Source: Streptomyces mirabilis
Lineage (GTDB): Bacteria > Actinomycetota > Actinomycetes > Streptomycetales > Streptomycetaceae
Length of the DNA: 64,000 bases
Assembly (NCBI RefSeq): GCF_018310535.1
Contig: NZ_CP074102.1
Span: 496,001 to 560,000 of the forward strand
Direction of reading: 5' to 3'
The notes beneath the pieces were generated by a model. The model had not been told where the DNA came from. It did no database searches and saw nothing but the letters and a program-made list of their open reading frames with translations. Within the stretch, counting starts at the first letter, position 1, and each line of letters begins with the position of its first letter. The position numbers were made by a program, and so were the translations under genes. Shown here piece by piece: positions 24,047 to 31,578 of this stretch.

Positions 24047-26691
24047 GTGCCAGTACCCACCCGCAAGAGACGATGGCTCACGATCTGTGCCGTCACCGCG
24101 TCAGCCGCGCTCGTCGCTCTACCCGCCGGCGCCGCGCCCGGCCCGGACGGAGGCCGCCCCTTCGGGGCTCGCACGCTCGCCCAACTCGCCGCAACCCGGG
24201 CACAGTCGACGGGCGGCATCACCCCGAAGGTGACGGCGCAGGACTCCGATGGCGGCAACGAGTCCGACGAGATAGCCGAGGGGGCCGACCAGTACGCCGA
24301 GGCCCGCACCTCACCGGGCGTCGTCGCGCCGGGCGCCTACGGCGCGGCCTGGACCAGTCTGAACAACCTGCCTTCCAGCGACGGGAGTTGGCGCAACGTC
24401 ACCGATCTGCCGTACAACTCCGACGACCCGCGCTACCGCGACTTCGACTCCAACTCCAGCGGCGGTTCGGGCAACGTCACCGGCCGCCTGGCGGCGATGG
24501 CTGCCGACGACGACGGGTACGTCTACGCGGGCAGCGCGGGCGGCGGAGTATGGCGCTCCCGGTCCGGCGGCGGACACTGGGAGCCCATCAGCGACCGGCT
24601 GTCCTCGCAGTCCACCGGCGCGCTGGCCCTGGACGGGTCCGGGCGGCTGTGGCTGGGCACCGGTGAGGCGAACACCAACGCGGACGCATACCTCGGCAGC
24701 GGAGTGTATGTGCTGACCGACTCACACCACGGCACGTTCTCCGCGCGCAGCCGGGTCGGCGGCGACGAGTTGGAGAGCACCACCATCCACCAGCTGCGCT
24801 TCGGCGGCGGGAAGGTGTGGGCGGCGACCAGCCAGGGCGTGTGGAGCCACTCCACCAAGACGCTCGGCGGCGCCTGGAAGCTGGAGTTCGCCCCCAACCC
24901 CGGCTACCTCCCCGGTGGATCGCTGGCGAGCGACCCCTCCGCCCCGTACAAGAACCTCGCCAACGACATCGCGATCGACCCGAAGGACCCCTCCAAGGTG
25001 GTCCTCGCGGTCGGCTGGCGCAGTGGTGACGACTACAACGGCTTCTACACCAAGGTGCGGGGCGCCTGGACGCGGATCACCAGTGGCCTGGGCGACCTGC
25101 CGTCCGACGCGGACAACGTCGGCAACGTCACCTTCGCCCGGTCCGCCGACGGCTCGCGCTACTACGCCATCGACCAGTCGCCGGAGCAGCTGAACAGCAA
25201 CCCGGACAGCGGTCTCGAGGGTATCTACGTCGCCAAGTCCGGCTCTCCCTCCGGCCCTTGGACGAAGATCGCCGACTACAAGCAGCTCGCCGCCGACGGC
25301 TCGGCCCTCACCTCCAGCGGCTACATGCCCGGCGTACAGGCCTGGTACAACCAGTTCCTGACCGTCGACCCGGCCAACGCGCAGCACGTGTACGCGGGTC
25401 TGGAGGAGGTCTACGAGACCAAGGACGGCGGCGGCACCTGGTCCACCGTCGGCCCGTACTGGAACTTCGGCTTCCCCTCTGGAGCATCGACCCCGCCAAG
25501 CAGACCGGCGACTGCAACGCCACGACCCACTCCGACCAGCACGGGGTCGCCATCGGCCGCTACCACGGCAGGAGTTACGTGTACGTCGGCAACGACGGCG
25601 GAGCCTATCGGCGGCCGCTCGACGGCGCCCAGGACTCCTCCGGCCACGCCACCGACTGGACGTCCCTGAACGACGGCACGATCGACACGCTCCAGTACTA
25701 CTCGGTGGGCATCGGCAAGGACCTCGCCCACGGCGGCGTCTCGGTCACCGGTGGCCTGCAGGACAACGGCCAGTCCATCCTTCGCAGCGACGACAAGGTG
25801 ATGGGCTCCGACTTCGGCGGTGACGGCGGTGACACGCTCACCGACCCGGCCAACGGCTGCAACATCGCGGAGGAGTACGTCTACCTCGCCGTCCAAATCA
25901 CCCAGAACTGCGCCGTCAACGACGGTTCCTGGGCCAACGACGCGAGCAAGGTCACCTCGTACAACGTCGCCCCGGCCGACAACGCCACCAGTGAGGCCCG
26001 TTTCATCGCCCCGCTCGCCGCCGACATGAAGAACAGTTCGACGTGGATCGCGGGCGGCCGGCACGTGTGGGTGCAGACGCACGGCTACGCCATCCGCAGC
26101 GGCTCCGAGTGGACCAGCCTGTACGACCTCGGCGCGGGCCGCACCGCGACCGCCGTCGCCGCGTCGGGCGGCAAGGTGTACGCGGCCTGGTGCGGCCCCT
26201 GCAACAACCAGGGCTTCGCGCGCGGCATCTCCGTCGGCAACGAGGACGGCACGGGCTGGCACGACGTGACCCTGCCGGTGGACGCGACCGTGCCCAACCG
26301 CTACCTCAGCGGCTTCGCCGTCGACCCGAAGAACGCCGACCACGTGTACTTGGAGGTCAACGGCTTCTCCCGGCACTGGACCGAGGGCCCCGGCGCGGGC
26401 GTGGGCCATGTCTTCGAGTCCAAGGACGGCGGCACCACCTGGACCGACATCTCCGCGAACCTTCCCGACGTGCCGACCAACTCCGCGGTCGTCACGACGG
26501 GCGGGGGCCTCGCCGTCGCCACCGACCTCGGCGTGGTCTACCGCGCCCCGGGCCGTACGACATGGCAGCGCGTCGGCCGGCTCCCGGCGGTCGCCGTGCT
26601 CCAGCTGAAGCTGAGCCCGGACGGCGGCACGCTGTACGCGGCCACCCACGGCCGCGGCATCTACACGATCAAGGTGCGCGACTGCGGCTGA
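24047..26691 (+). pseudogene. Secreted BNR/sortilin-type beta-propeller glycosidase-like protein, frameshifted
   Basis: The intact product would be about 880 residues. It begins at GTG 24047 (GGGAGG 6 bases upstream) with a signal peptide ending near ALPAGAAP. Repeated propeller blocks such as AAMAADDDGYVYAGSAGGGV, LEEVYETKDGGGTWSTV and HVFESKDGGTTWTDISANLP carry the BNR S-x-D-x-G-x-T-W pattern of sialidase/xyloglucanase-like proteins. The frame breaks at about 25478-25482: YWNFGFP continues in another frame as WSIDPAKQTGDC, consistent with one missing base. The rest of the second frame is intact to GIYTIKVRDCG. Either a recent mutation or a sequencing error. Confidence 0.85.
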
Positions 26692-26702
26692 CCCGCAGGC
26701 AT

Positions 26703-26751
26703 GAAGGAGGGGTGAACCCGCCGCAGCTAGCGGCGGGTTCACCCCTCCTTC
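26703..26751. terminator. Bidirectional terminator, 22-bp perfect stem
   Basis: Arms 26703-26724 and 26730-26751 pair without mismatch around AGCTA. It follows the BNR gene by 11 bp. The last codons and stop of the convergent lipoprotein gene (ending 26739) lie inside the right arm. Confidence 0.9.
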
Positions 26752-27296
26752 GCGTACGGGACCACACTCACCCGGAGCGTGAACGCGGTGCGCGCCGCGC
26801 CCGCCACGTCCGGAGCCTTCGCCGTCACCGTGATCCCGGCCGCCCCACCCCGAACGCTCGCGCAGCGCAAGGTGGCACGGCCGGTCCCGTCGGCGTCGAC
26901 GCGCCATCCGGAGACCAGCACCACTGCGGGCGCCGCACTCCGGACGGCCGTCCAGCGCCGGTCGTCCGCACGCGGCCGCAGGGTGACCGAGACCACCGCC
27001 CCGGTCCGCACGCACAACCGCCGTTCGACCGCGTCCCCGGGCGAGACGGTGACCTCCACCCGCCCGGCGGAGCAACTGGCCACCGGGGCGGCGGATCCGG
27101 GGCCCGACGCGGACGGTTCCCCTCGCCCCGGCTCCGCCGAACCGCTCGTAGAAGCACTGGCGGAGGCAGTCGCGGAGGAAGTCGCGGAGGCACTCGTGGG
27201 TCCGGACGACGGCCCCCGGCCTGCGCCTCCCGATCCACCGCACGCCGCGAGCAGGACCACCCCGGCGACCGCCGTCCAACCGGCCCACCACCGCAT
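26739..27296 (-). CDS. Secreted lipoprotein of unknown function
   Basis: 185 residues. MRWWAGWTAVAGVVLLAACG is a lipoprotein signal with the lipobox LAAC, so the Cys at residue 19 should be lipidated. A Ser/Ala/Thr-rich linker follows, then a domain with Cys residues (VASCSAGR, RRLCVRTG, LRCASVRG) and beta-rich texture. No family is recognised. ATG 27296 has GGAGG 6 bases upstream. Its terminal codons (AKEG-stop) are part of the terminator stem shared with the BNR gene. Confidence 0.8.
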   Translation of the reverse strand: MRWWAGWTAVAGVVLLAACGGSGGAGRGPSSGPTSASATSSATASASASTSGSAEPGRGEPSASGPGSAAPVASCSAGRVEVTVSPGDAVERRLCVRTGAVVSVTLRPRADDRRWTAVRSAAPAVVLVSGWRVDADGTGRATLRCASVRGGAAGITVTAKAPDVAGAARTAFTLRVSVVPYAKEG

Positions 27297-27399
27297 CGCG
27301 CACCTCCGCCCGTCCGGCCCGTTCCCCGACGAACACCAGCATGCCCGCCTCCCTGGAACCGCGCGGCGTGAGCGCCGAACTGGAGTGCTCGCGTCCGCG

Positions 27400-27620
27400 T
27401 CAGTCGCCGCGCACGGCGGCGAACACACCACCGTCCACGAGGACGTCGATGCCGTTCAGGAAGCCGGCGTCGTCCGAGAGCATGAAGGCGACGACACTGG
27501 CGACGTCCTCGGACCGGCCGGTCCGGCCCAGCGGTGTCGCGTCGATGAGCCACTGCATGGAGCCGTGGGTCGCCGCCTCCTGCCGGCCCTGCGCTGAAGA
27601 AGTGACGTCGACGGGCTGAA
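27400..27620 (-). pseudogene. SDR oxidoreductase, C-terminal remnant
   Basis: Only the end of a classical SDR is present: [20 protein letters not shown] then [20 protein letters not shown] and a stop at 27400. The N-terminal cofactor motif, NNAG and YxxxK regions are missing; upstream sequence runs straight into the neighbouring DUF418 remnant. The retained 65 or so residues are well preserved, so the truncation may be recent. Confidence 0.7.
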
Positions 27621-27721
27621 AGCCTCACTGAGGGCGGCGGCCCGAGTCGCCGCCCTGCGCCGGGGTCGAGAGGTGACGGGCGTACGACCCGGGCCCTGAC
27701 GGTCGCTGCGCCCACCTCCCG

Positions 27722-28187
27722 TCAATGGTGTCCGACGAACGTGGTGACGACGTGGTCGACGGCGCCGGCGTACAGGTCCGGGCACAGGACGCCCAGGACA
27801 GCGGTCGCCGCGGCCGCCGACAGGAGCCAGATCCCGCCCGGACCACCTCCGTCGCCGCCCGGGTTGAGGGCCCGCTGCACCACGGACAAGACCTCAGGGA
27901 GGATCAGTGCAGTGCTCACGGCGACGACCGCCGACGGTCGGGCGCCGATCCGGTACAGCGGCAGGACCAGCAGGAAGTACAGCGCCCTCGGAGGGATCGG
28001 GGCCGACGTGGGCCGCGTACATCCCGAAGACCGCGAGCCCCCGGGCGAGGTCCACTCCGATCAGGCGTCCCACCGGGGGCCGGGTATCGGGTTGTTGCGG
28101 GGGCTCGGACGCCTCCTGTCGGGGCGGTGCCACGGGCTCCGGTCGAGGCGGTGGCACGAGCGCCGTGTCGTCCGCGTTCTGCGTCAT
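27722..28187 (-). pseudogene. DUF418/YeiB-like membrane protein, degraded
   Basis: The N terminus is intact: a Pro-rich leader then GRLIGVDLARGLAVFGMYAA, the first TM of DUF418-type acyltransferase-like membrane proteins, and the HVGPDPSEG block. Directly after this the sequence shifts frame to LYFLLVLPLYRIGARPSAVV, a later TM, and then GGIWLLSAAAATAVLGVLCP before stopping at 27722. A full protein is about 400 residues; this has an internal deletion plus a frameshift. Confidence 0.6.
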
Positions 28188-28388
28188 GGCTCACAGGCTG
28201 GAGAGAACGGCAATCGCCCAATATCCGACAGGCGTCCGCTCCACACCCCCCGGACGACTGGAACCGACCCGCCACGTGGCTGGGCCGTCCCGCAGGAGCA
28301 CCGCACCGGGCTTTTCCCGTTCTACGGTCACAGTGAAGACAATCGACATCGAGGACATCGATGACATCAAGGACGAGGCGGAACGCGC

Positions 28389-29060
28389 GTGATCCGGGTA
28401 GTGGTGGTGGACGACGAGGCCCTGGTGCGGTCCGGCTTCGAGCTCATCCTCGGCGCGGCCGACGACATCGACGTCGTCGCGACCACGACGGGCGCGGAGG
28501 CGGTGGACGCGGTACGGCGGGAGGGACCGGACGTCGTACTGCTGGACATCCGGATGCCGGACGTCGACGGTCTGACCGTACTGCGGCACCTGCGGGCGCT
28601 GCCGGACGCGCCCGTGGTGGCGATGCTGACGACGTTCGACGCCGACGAGTACATCCTCACCGCACTGCGCTCCGGGGCGGCCGGCTTTCTGCTCAAGGAC
28701 ACCGAGCCGGACCAACTGGCCCAACTGGTACGGACATTGTGCGCGGGCGGTGTCGTGATGTCACCGAAGGCGTCCCGTGCCGTGTGGCAGAGCCACCCGG
28801 GTGCGACCGCCGCGGACGACGAGGAGGCCGCCCGCGTCGGACGGCTCACCGAGCGGGAGCGCGACGTGCTGGTGCTCATCGCGGAGGGGCTGTCCAACGC
28901 CGACATCGGCAGCCGCGTCCACCTGAGCGCGGGCACCGTCAAGGACCACGTCAGCGCGATCCTGACCAAGCTGCGCGTGAACAGCCGGGTGCGGGCCGCG
29001 CTGCTCGCCCAGCGGGCGGGCCTGCTGGACGAGCGGAACGGGTCGGAGGACCGGGGATGA
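28389..29060 (+). CDS. NarL/LuxR-family response regulator
   Basis: 223 residues. The receiver domain (1-120) has the acidic pair VVDDEALVR, phosphoacceptor Asp in VVLLDIRMPDVDG, switch Thr in AMLTTFD and Lys in FLLKDTEPD. The C-terminal LuxR-type HTH (150-210) reads LTERERDVLVLIAEGLSNAD then GTVKDHVSAILTKL. The start is a GTG. The stop overlaps the ATG of the next gene, a histidine kinase, by 4 bp, so they are a coupled two-component system. Confidence 0.95.
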   Translation: MIRVVVVDDEALVRSGFELILGAADDIDVVATTTGAEAVDAVRREGPDVVLLDIRMPDVDGLTVLRHLRALPDAPVVAMLTTFDADEYILTALRSGAAGFLLKDTEPDQLAQLVRTLCAGGVVMSPKASRAVWQSHPGATAADDEEAARVGRLTERERDVLVLIAEGLSNADIGSRVHLSAGTVKDHVSAILTKLRVNSRVRAALLAQRAGLLDERNGSEDRG

Positions 29061-30175
29061 ACGCGGGCAGGCCGTGGTGGGCGCGGATCCCGGATCCGGT
29101 CGTCGATGCCGTGGTCGTCGCCGTGGCCGCCGTGGACGTCCTGATCAACCTGGGGGACTCGAGCCGCCTCCCGACGGCCGCGACAGCGGTCGCCTGTGCC
29201 GCGCTCGCCCTGCGTCGCCGCTTTCCGCTCACGGTGTTCCTGTTCACGCTCCCGGCCAGCCTGATGGTGGACATCGTCTTCGCCTCGTTCGCCGCGCTGT
29301 TCACCCTCGCCGAGCGCTCCCGCAACCGTCGGCTCCTGGTCGCGAGCGCCTTTCTGTTCGCCGGCGTCTCCGCCGTGCCCTGGCCCCTGGGCAACGTCGG
29401 CTCGCACGAACGCGCCTGGACGTTGATCATCTTCTTCTACACCCTGGCCACGGCCGCCGCCCCCGTCCTGCTCGGCCAACTCGTCCAGGCCCGGCGGGAC
29501 CTCGCCGACCGGCTCGCGGAGATCGAGACGGCCCGCGAACACGAGCGGCTGCTGCACTCCCAGGCCGTCCTGGCCCGGGAACGCGCCCAGCTGGCCCGCG
29601 AGATGCACGACGTCGTCTCCCACCAGGTGAGCCTGATCGCCGTACAGGCGGGTGCGCTTCAAGTCGCCGCCAAGGACGCGGACTTCAAGGAGGGCGCCCG
29701 CACCATCCGTTCGCTGAGCGTCGACACACTCGACGAACTGCGCCACATGGTCGCGCTGTTGCGGGCCTCAGGGAGCCGCGTCGGCGAACTCACCCCGCAG
29801 CCCACACTCGCCGACCTGCACAAGCTCGTGTCGACCAGCGGCATCGAGGCGACCCTGACCGGTGATCTCCCCTCCGTCATCGCCACCCCCACGCAACGCG
29901 CCCTCTACCGCACCGTGCAGGAGTCCCTGACCAACGTACGGAAACACGCGCCCGGCGCGGCCGCCACCGTCCACCTGTGGCACACCGGCGACCGCTTCGG
30001 CGTCACAGTGACCAACAACGCCCCCACCCGCCCCTCCCTGCCCCTGCCCGGCTCCCAACAGGGTCTCGTCGGTCTCCGGGAGCGCGCCGAACTCCTGAAC
30101 GGCACGTTCGAGTCCGGCCCCACCCCCGACGGCGGTTACCGCGTGACGCTCCGCATCCCGGCGGACGCGGACTGA
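29057..30175 (+). CDS. Sensor histidine kinase (HisKA_3 type)
   Basis: 372 residues. About five TM segments fill residues 15-150. The dimerisation/phosphoacceptor helix has the His in REMHDVVSHQVSLIAVQ. The ATPase domain has an N-box region in VQESLTNVRKHAPG and the GLVGLRERAELL glycine box. There is no large extracellular loop, so the signal is probably sensed within the membrane. It is coupled to the NarL-type regulator by a 4-bp overlap. A strong hairpin follows. Confidence 0.95.
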   Translation: MNAGRPWWARIPDPVVDAVVVAVAAVDVLINLGDSSRLPTAATAVACAALALRRRFPLTVFLFTLPASLMVDIVFASFAALFTLAERSRNRRLLVASAFLFAGVSAVPWPLGNVGSHERAWTLIIFFYTLATAAAPVLLGQLVQARRDLADRLAEIETAREHERLLHSQAVLARERAQLAREMHDVVSHQVSLIAVQAGALQVAAKDADFKEGARTIRSLSVDTLDELRHMVALLRASGSRVGELTPQPTLADLHKLVSTSGIEATLTGDLPSVIATPTQRALYRTVQESLTNVRKHAPGAAATVHLWHTGDRFGVTVTNNAPTRPSLPLPGSQQGLVGLRERAELLNGTFESGPTPDGGYRVTLRIPADAD

Positions 30176-30213
30176 GCGCGACGCAATGGCCCGTACGTCT
30201 CGGGGCAAAGGCT

Positions 30214-30258
30214 CACGCCCGTACCGCATGCCGGCTTTGGGCGTGCGGTACGGGCGTG
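30214..30258. terminator. Bidirectional terminator between kinase and rpmJ
   Basis: A perfect 15-bp stem (30214-30228 with 30244-30258) encloses a 15-base loop between the convergent histidine kinase (stop 30175) and L36 gene (stop 30287). Confidence 0.8.
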
Positions 30259-30286
30259 GTGTGCGACGGTCGCCCCCCGGGCACCG

Positions 30287-30409
30287 TCAGCCCTGGCGGG
30301 CCTTGAAGCGCGGGTTCTTCTTGTTGACGACGAAGACCACGCCTCGTCGACGGACCACCTGAGCACCCGGCTTGGACTTCAGTGAACGCAAGGACTTGCG
30401 CACCTTCAT
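30287..30409 (-). CDS. rpmJ: 50S ribosomal protein L36, zinc-independent (C-minus) paralogue
   Basis: 40 residues, [20 protein letters not shown] and then [20 protein letters not shown]. It lacks the Cys/His zinc ribbon of ordinary L36 and is the slightly longer paralogue. Such copies normally replace the zinc-binding form when zinc is scarce. ATG 30409 has a GAGGAGGG site about 8 bases upstream. It is the last gene of the L33-L31-L36 group on this strand; a 16-bp repeat array separates it from the L31 gene. Confidence 0.92.
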   Translation of the reverse strand: MKVRKSLRSLKSKPGAQVVRRRGVVFVVNKKNPRFKARQG

Positions 30410-30424
30410 GGATCTGCCCTCCTC

Positions 30425-30520
30425 GTGCGGGGAACGGTCATGCTGTGAACCGGTCATGCTTGACACCGGTTGTGACGGAAGCCGGTCGTAATGGAAGCCG
30501 GTCGTGCCGGCGATCGGCCC
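30425..30520. repeat. Imperfect 16-bp tandem repeats between L31 and L36 genes
   Basis: Units begin at 30425, 30441, 30457, 30473, 30489 and 30505. Most carry a core close to CCGGTCR at the same place in the unit, for example TGCTGTGAACCGGTCA, TGACGGAAGCCGGTCG and TAATGGAAGCCGGTCG; the first and last are the most diverged. The array fills nearly the whole 115-bp intergenic gap. Confidence 0.65.
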
Positions 30521-30524
30521 GCCG

Positions 30525-30785
30525 TCAGTGCCGCGGCGAGACCGTACGGCCGTAACGACGCTCGAAGCGCTCCACACGGCCTGCGGTGTCCAGGACCCGC
30601 GAGGTCCCGGTGTAGAACGGATGGCTCGCCGACGAGATCTCGACGTCGATCACCGGGTAGGTGCTCCCGTCCTCCCACTCGATCGTCTTCGACGAGTGCG
30701 CGGTCGAACGGGTCACAAACGCGACGTCCGCGGCCCGGTCACGGAAGACGACGGGACGGGATTCGGGATGGATGCGGGGCTTCAT
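30525..30785 (-). CDS. rpmE2: 50S ribosomal protein L31 type B (zinc-independent)
   Basis: 86 residues starting [16 protein letters not shown]. The body has [20 protein letters not shown] and [10 protein letters not shown], both typical of type B L31, and ends in an Arg-rich tail. It has none of the zinc-binding cysteines of type A L31. It sits between the L33 and L36 paralogues, the usual order for a low-zinc ribosomal cluster. The start has GAGG upstream. Confidence 0.95.
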   Translation of the reverse strand: MKPRIHPESRPVVFRDRAADVAFVTRSTAHSSKTIEWEDGSTYPVIDVEISSASHPFYTGTSRVLDTAGRVERFERRYGRTVSPRH

Positions 30786-30850
30786 GAGGTTTCCTCCCTC
30801 GTGACGGTCGACGGTCCTGTGACGGTCCGCCCGGTGGCGCCGGGCTCGGC

Positions 30851-31015
30851 TCAGCGCTCCTCCCGGAACGGGACGTGCTCACCGACCACCGGGTCGTACT
30901 TACGCAGGACGAGCCGGTCGGGGTCGTTTCCGCGGTTCTTCCGCGTCACGTAGGTGACGCCGGTCCCGGCTGTCGACCTCAGCGTGACGACGGGTCGCGC
31001 GCTGTTGCGTGCCAT
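30851..31015 (-). CDS. rpmG: 50S ribosomal protein L33, zinc-independent paralogue
   Basis: 54 residues: [20 protein letters not shown] followed by [20 protein letters not shown] and [14 protein letters not shown]. The four cysteines of zinc-binding L33 are absent. ATG 31015 has GGAG about 7 bases upstream. It is the first gene of the L33-L31-L36 group. I looked for a Zur-type palindrome in the 165 bp between it and the tRNA-like gene's terminator and found none, although such clusters are usually Zur-controlled. Confidence 0.93.
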   Translation of the reverse strand: MARNSARPVVTLRSTAGTGVTYVTRKNRGNDPDRLVLRKYDPVVGEHVPFREER

Positions 31016-31182
31016 GAGGTGCTCCTTCCGCCCACATCACGCGATCTTGACTCGCGCATGTCAGCTACGTGTGCTGTAACAGCGGACCTGGTCGGCGCAT
31101 TCCCGGGGCAGGCGCAGGGGGCCAGAGGCAGGGATGGGAGGGAGACAGCGGGCGACAGGGAGGCTTTGGGCGATATGAAACA

Positions 31183-31214
31183 AGCCCCGCCTCCGGAGTA
31201 CAGGAGGCGGGGCT
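31183..31214 (-). terminator. Rho-independent terminator directly after the tRNA-like gene
   Basis: A perfect 12-bp GC-rich stem (31183-31194 with 31203-31214) closes an 8-base loop and is followed on the minus strand by TTGTTTCATAT. It begins one base after the encoded CCA of the tRNA-like gene, so it forms the 3' end of that transcript. Confidence 0.88.
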
Positions 31215-31215
31215 G

Positions 31216-31288
31216 TGGAGCGCCGGGCAGGCCTTGCACCTGCATCTCCCCGCAGGAAGCGGGACGTCTTTCCTTGGACCACCAACGC
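31216..31288 (-). tRNA. Non-canonical tRNA-Gly(UCC)-like gene with encoded CCA
   Basis: Read on the minus strand, a 70-nt cloverleaf plus CCA folds. The acceptor is GCGTTGG/CCGGCGC (7 pairs, two G-U). The D arm is GTCC/AGAC with one C-A mismatch and a short 6-nt loop AAGGAA. The anticodon stem is TCCCG/CGGGG around CTTCCTG (anticodon UCC), the variable loop AGAT, and the T stem GCAGG/CCTGC around TGCAAGG. Glycine identity bases are present: G1-C72, C2-G71, C35, C36 and U73. Abnormal points are GTGC replacing GTTC in the T arm, a U at 37, and a possible C32-G38 pair. A leader hairpin (CCGCCG/CGGCGG) and a TATGAT box lie upstream. It may not serve the ribosome. Confidence 0.6.
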
Positions 31289-31493
31289 GAGGCCTACCGC
31301 CGAAGTATTCCGGCGGGCTGCTCAAGATCAATCATAGCGCAGCCGGAACGGTGCGTGACACCACCAGGGTTGCCGCGTGTCCGGGACGAGATCCAGAACT
31401 TGGAACGCTTCATCCAGCGGCTCGCCGACGGCCTCCGGGCCATGGACACGGACGTCCTCGACGCACGCGCTCGGCACGATCAGGGGCCCTCGT

Positions 31494-31553
31494 CCCTTCG
31501 CATGTCCCTTCGTATGCCCCTTCGTATGCCTCTGCGCATGTCCCTTCGTACGC
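31494..31553. repeat. Five tandem 12-bp repeats
   Basis: Units CCCTTCGCATGT, CCCTTCGTATGC (twice), CTCTGCGCATGT and CCCTTCGTACGC run without gaps, ending 25 bp past the stop of the P450 gene. No gene covers them. The rest of the 290-bp gap between the tRNA-like gene and the P450 shows only the tRNA promoter region. Confidence 0.8.
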
Positions 31554-31578
31554 CCTGCTGGTGTCGAAGGGCTACGGG

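Noticed and set aside
30425..30520. CRISPR array
   Set aside because: The 16-bp repeats are contiguous and imperfect with no spacers; the same holds for the 12-bp and 14-bp arrays at 31.5 and 37.9 kb.
31016..31180. Possible Zur box upstream of the L33 gene
   Set aside because: Expected from knowledge of zinc-independent ribosomal clusters, but no AT-rich palindrome of the right form is present.
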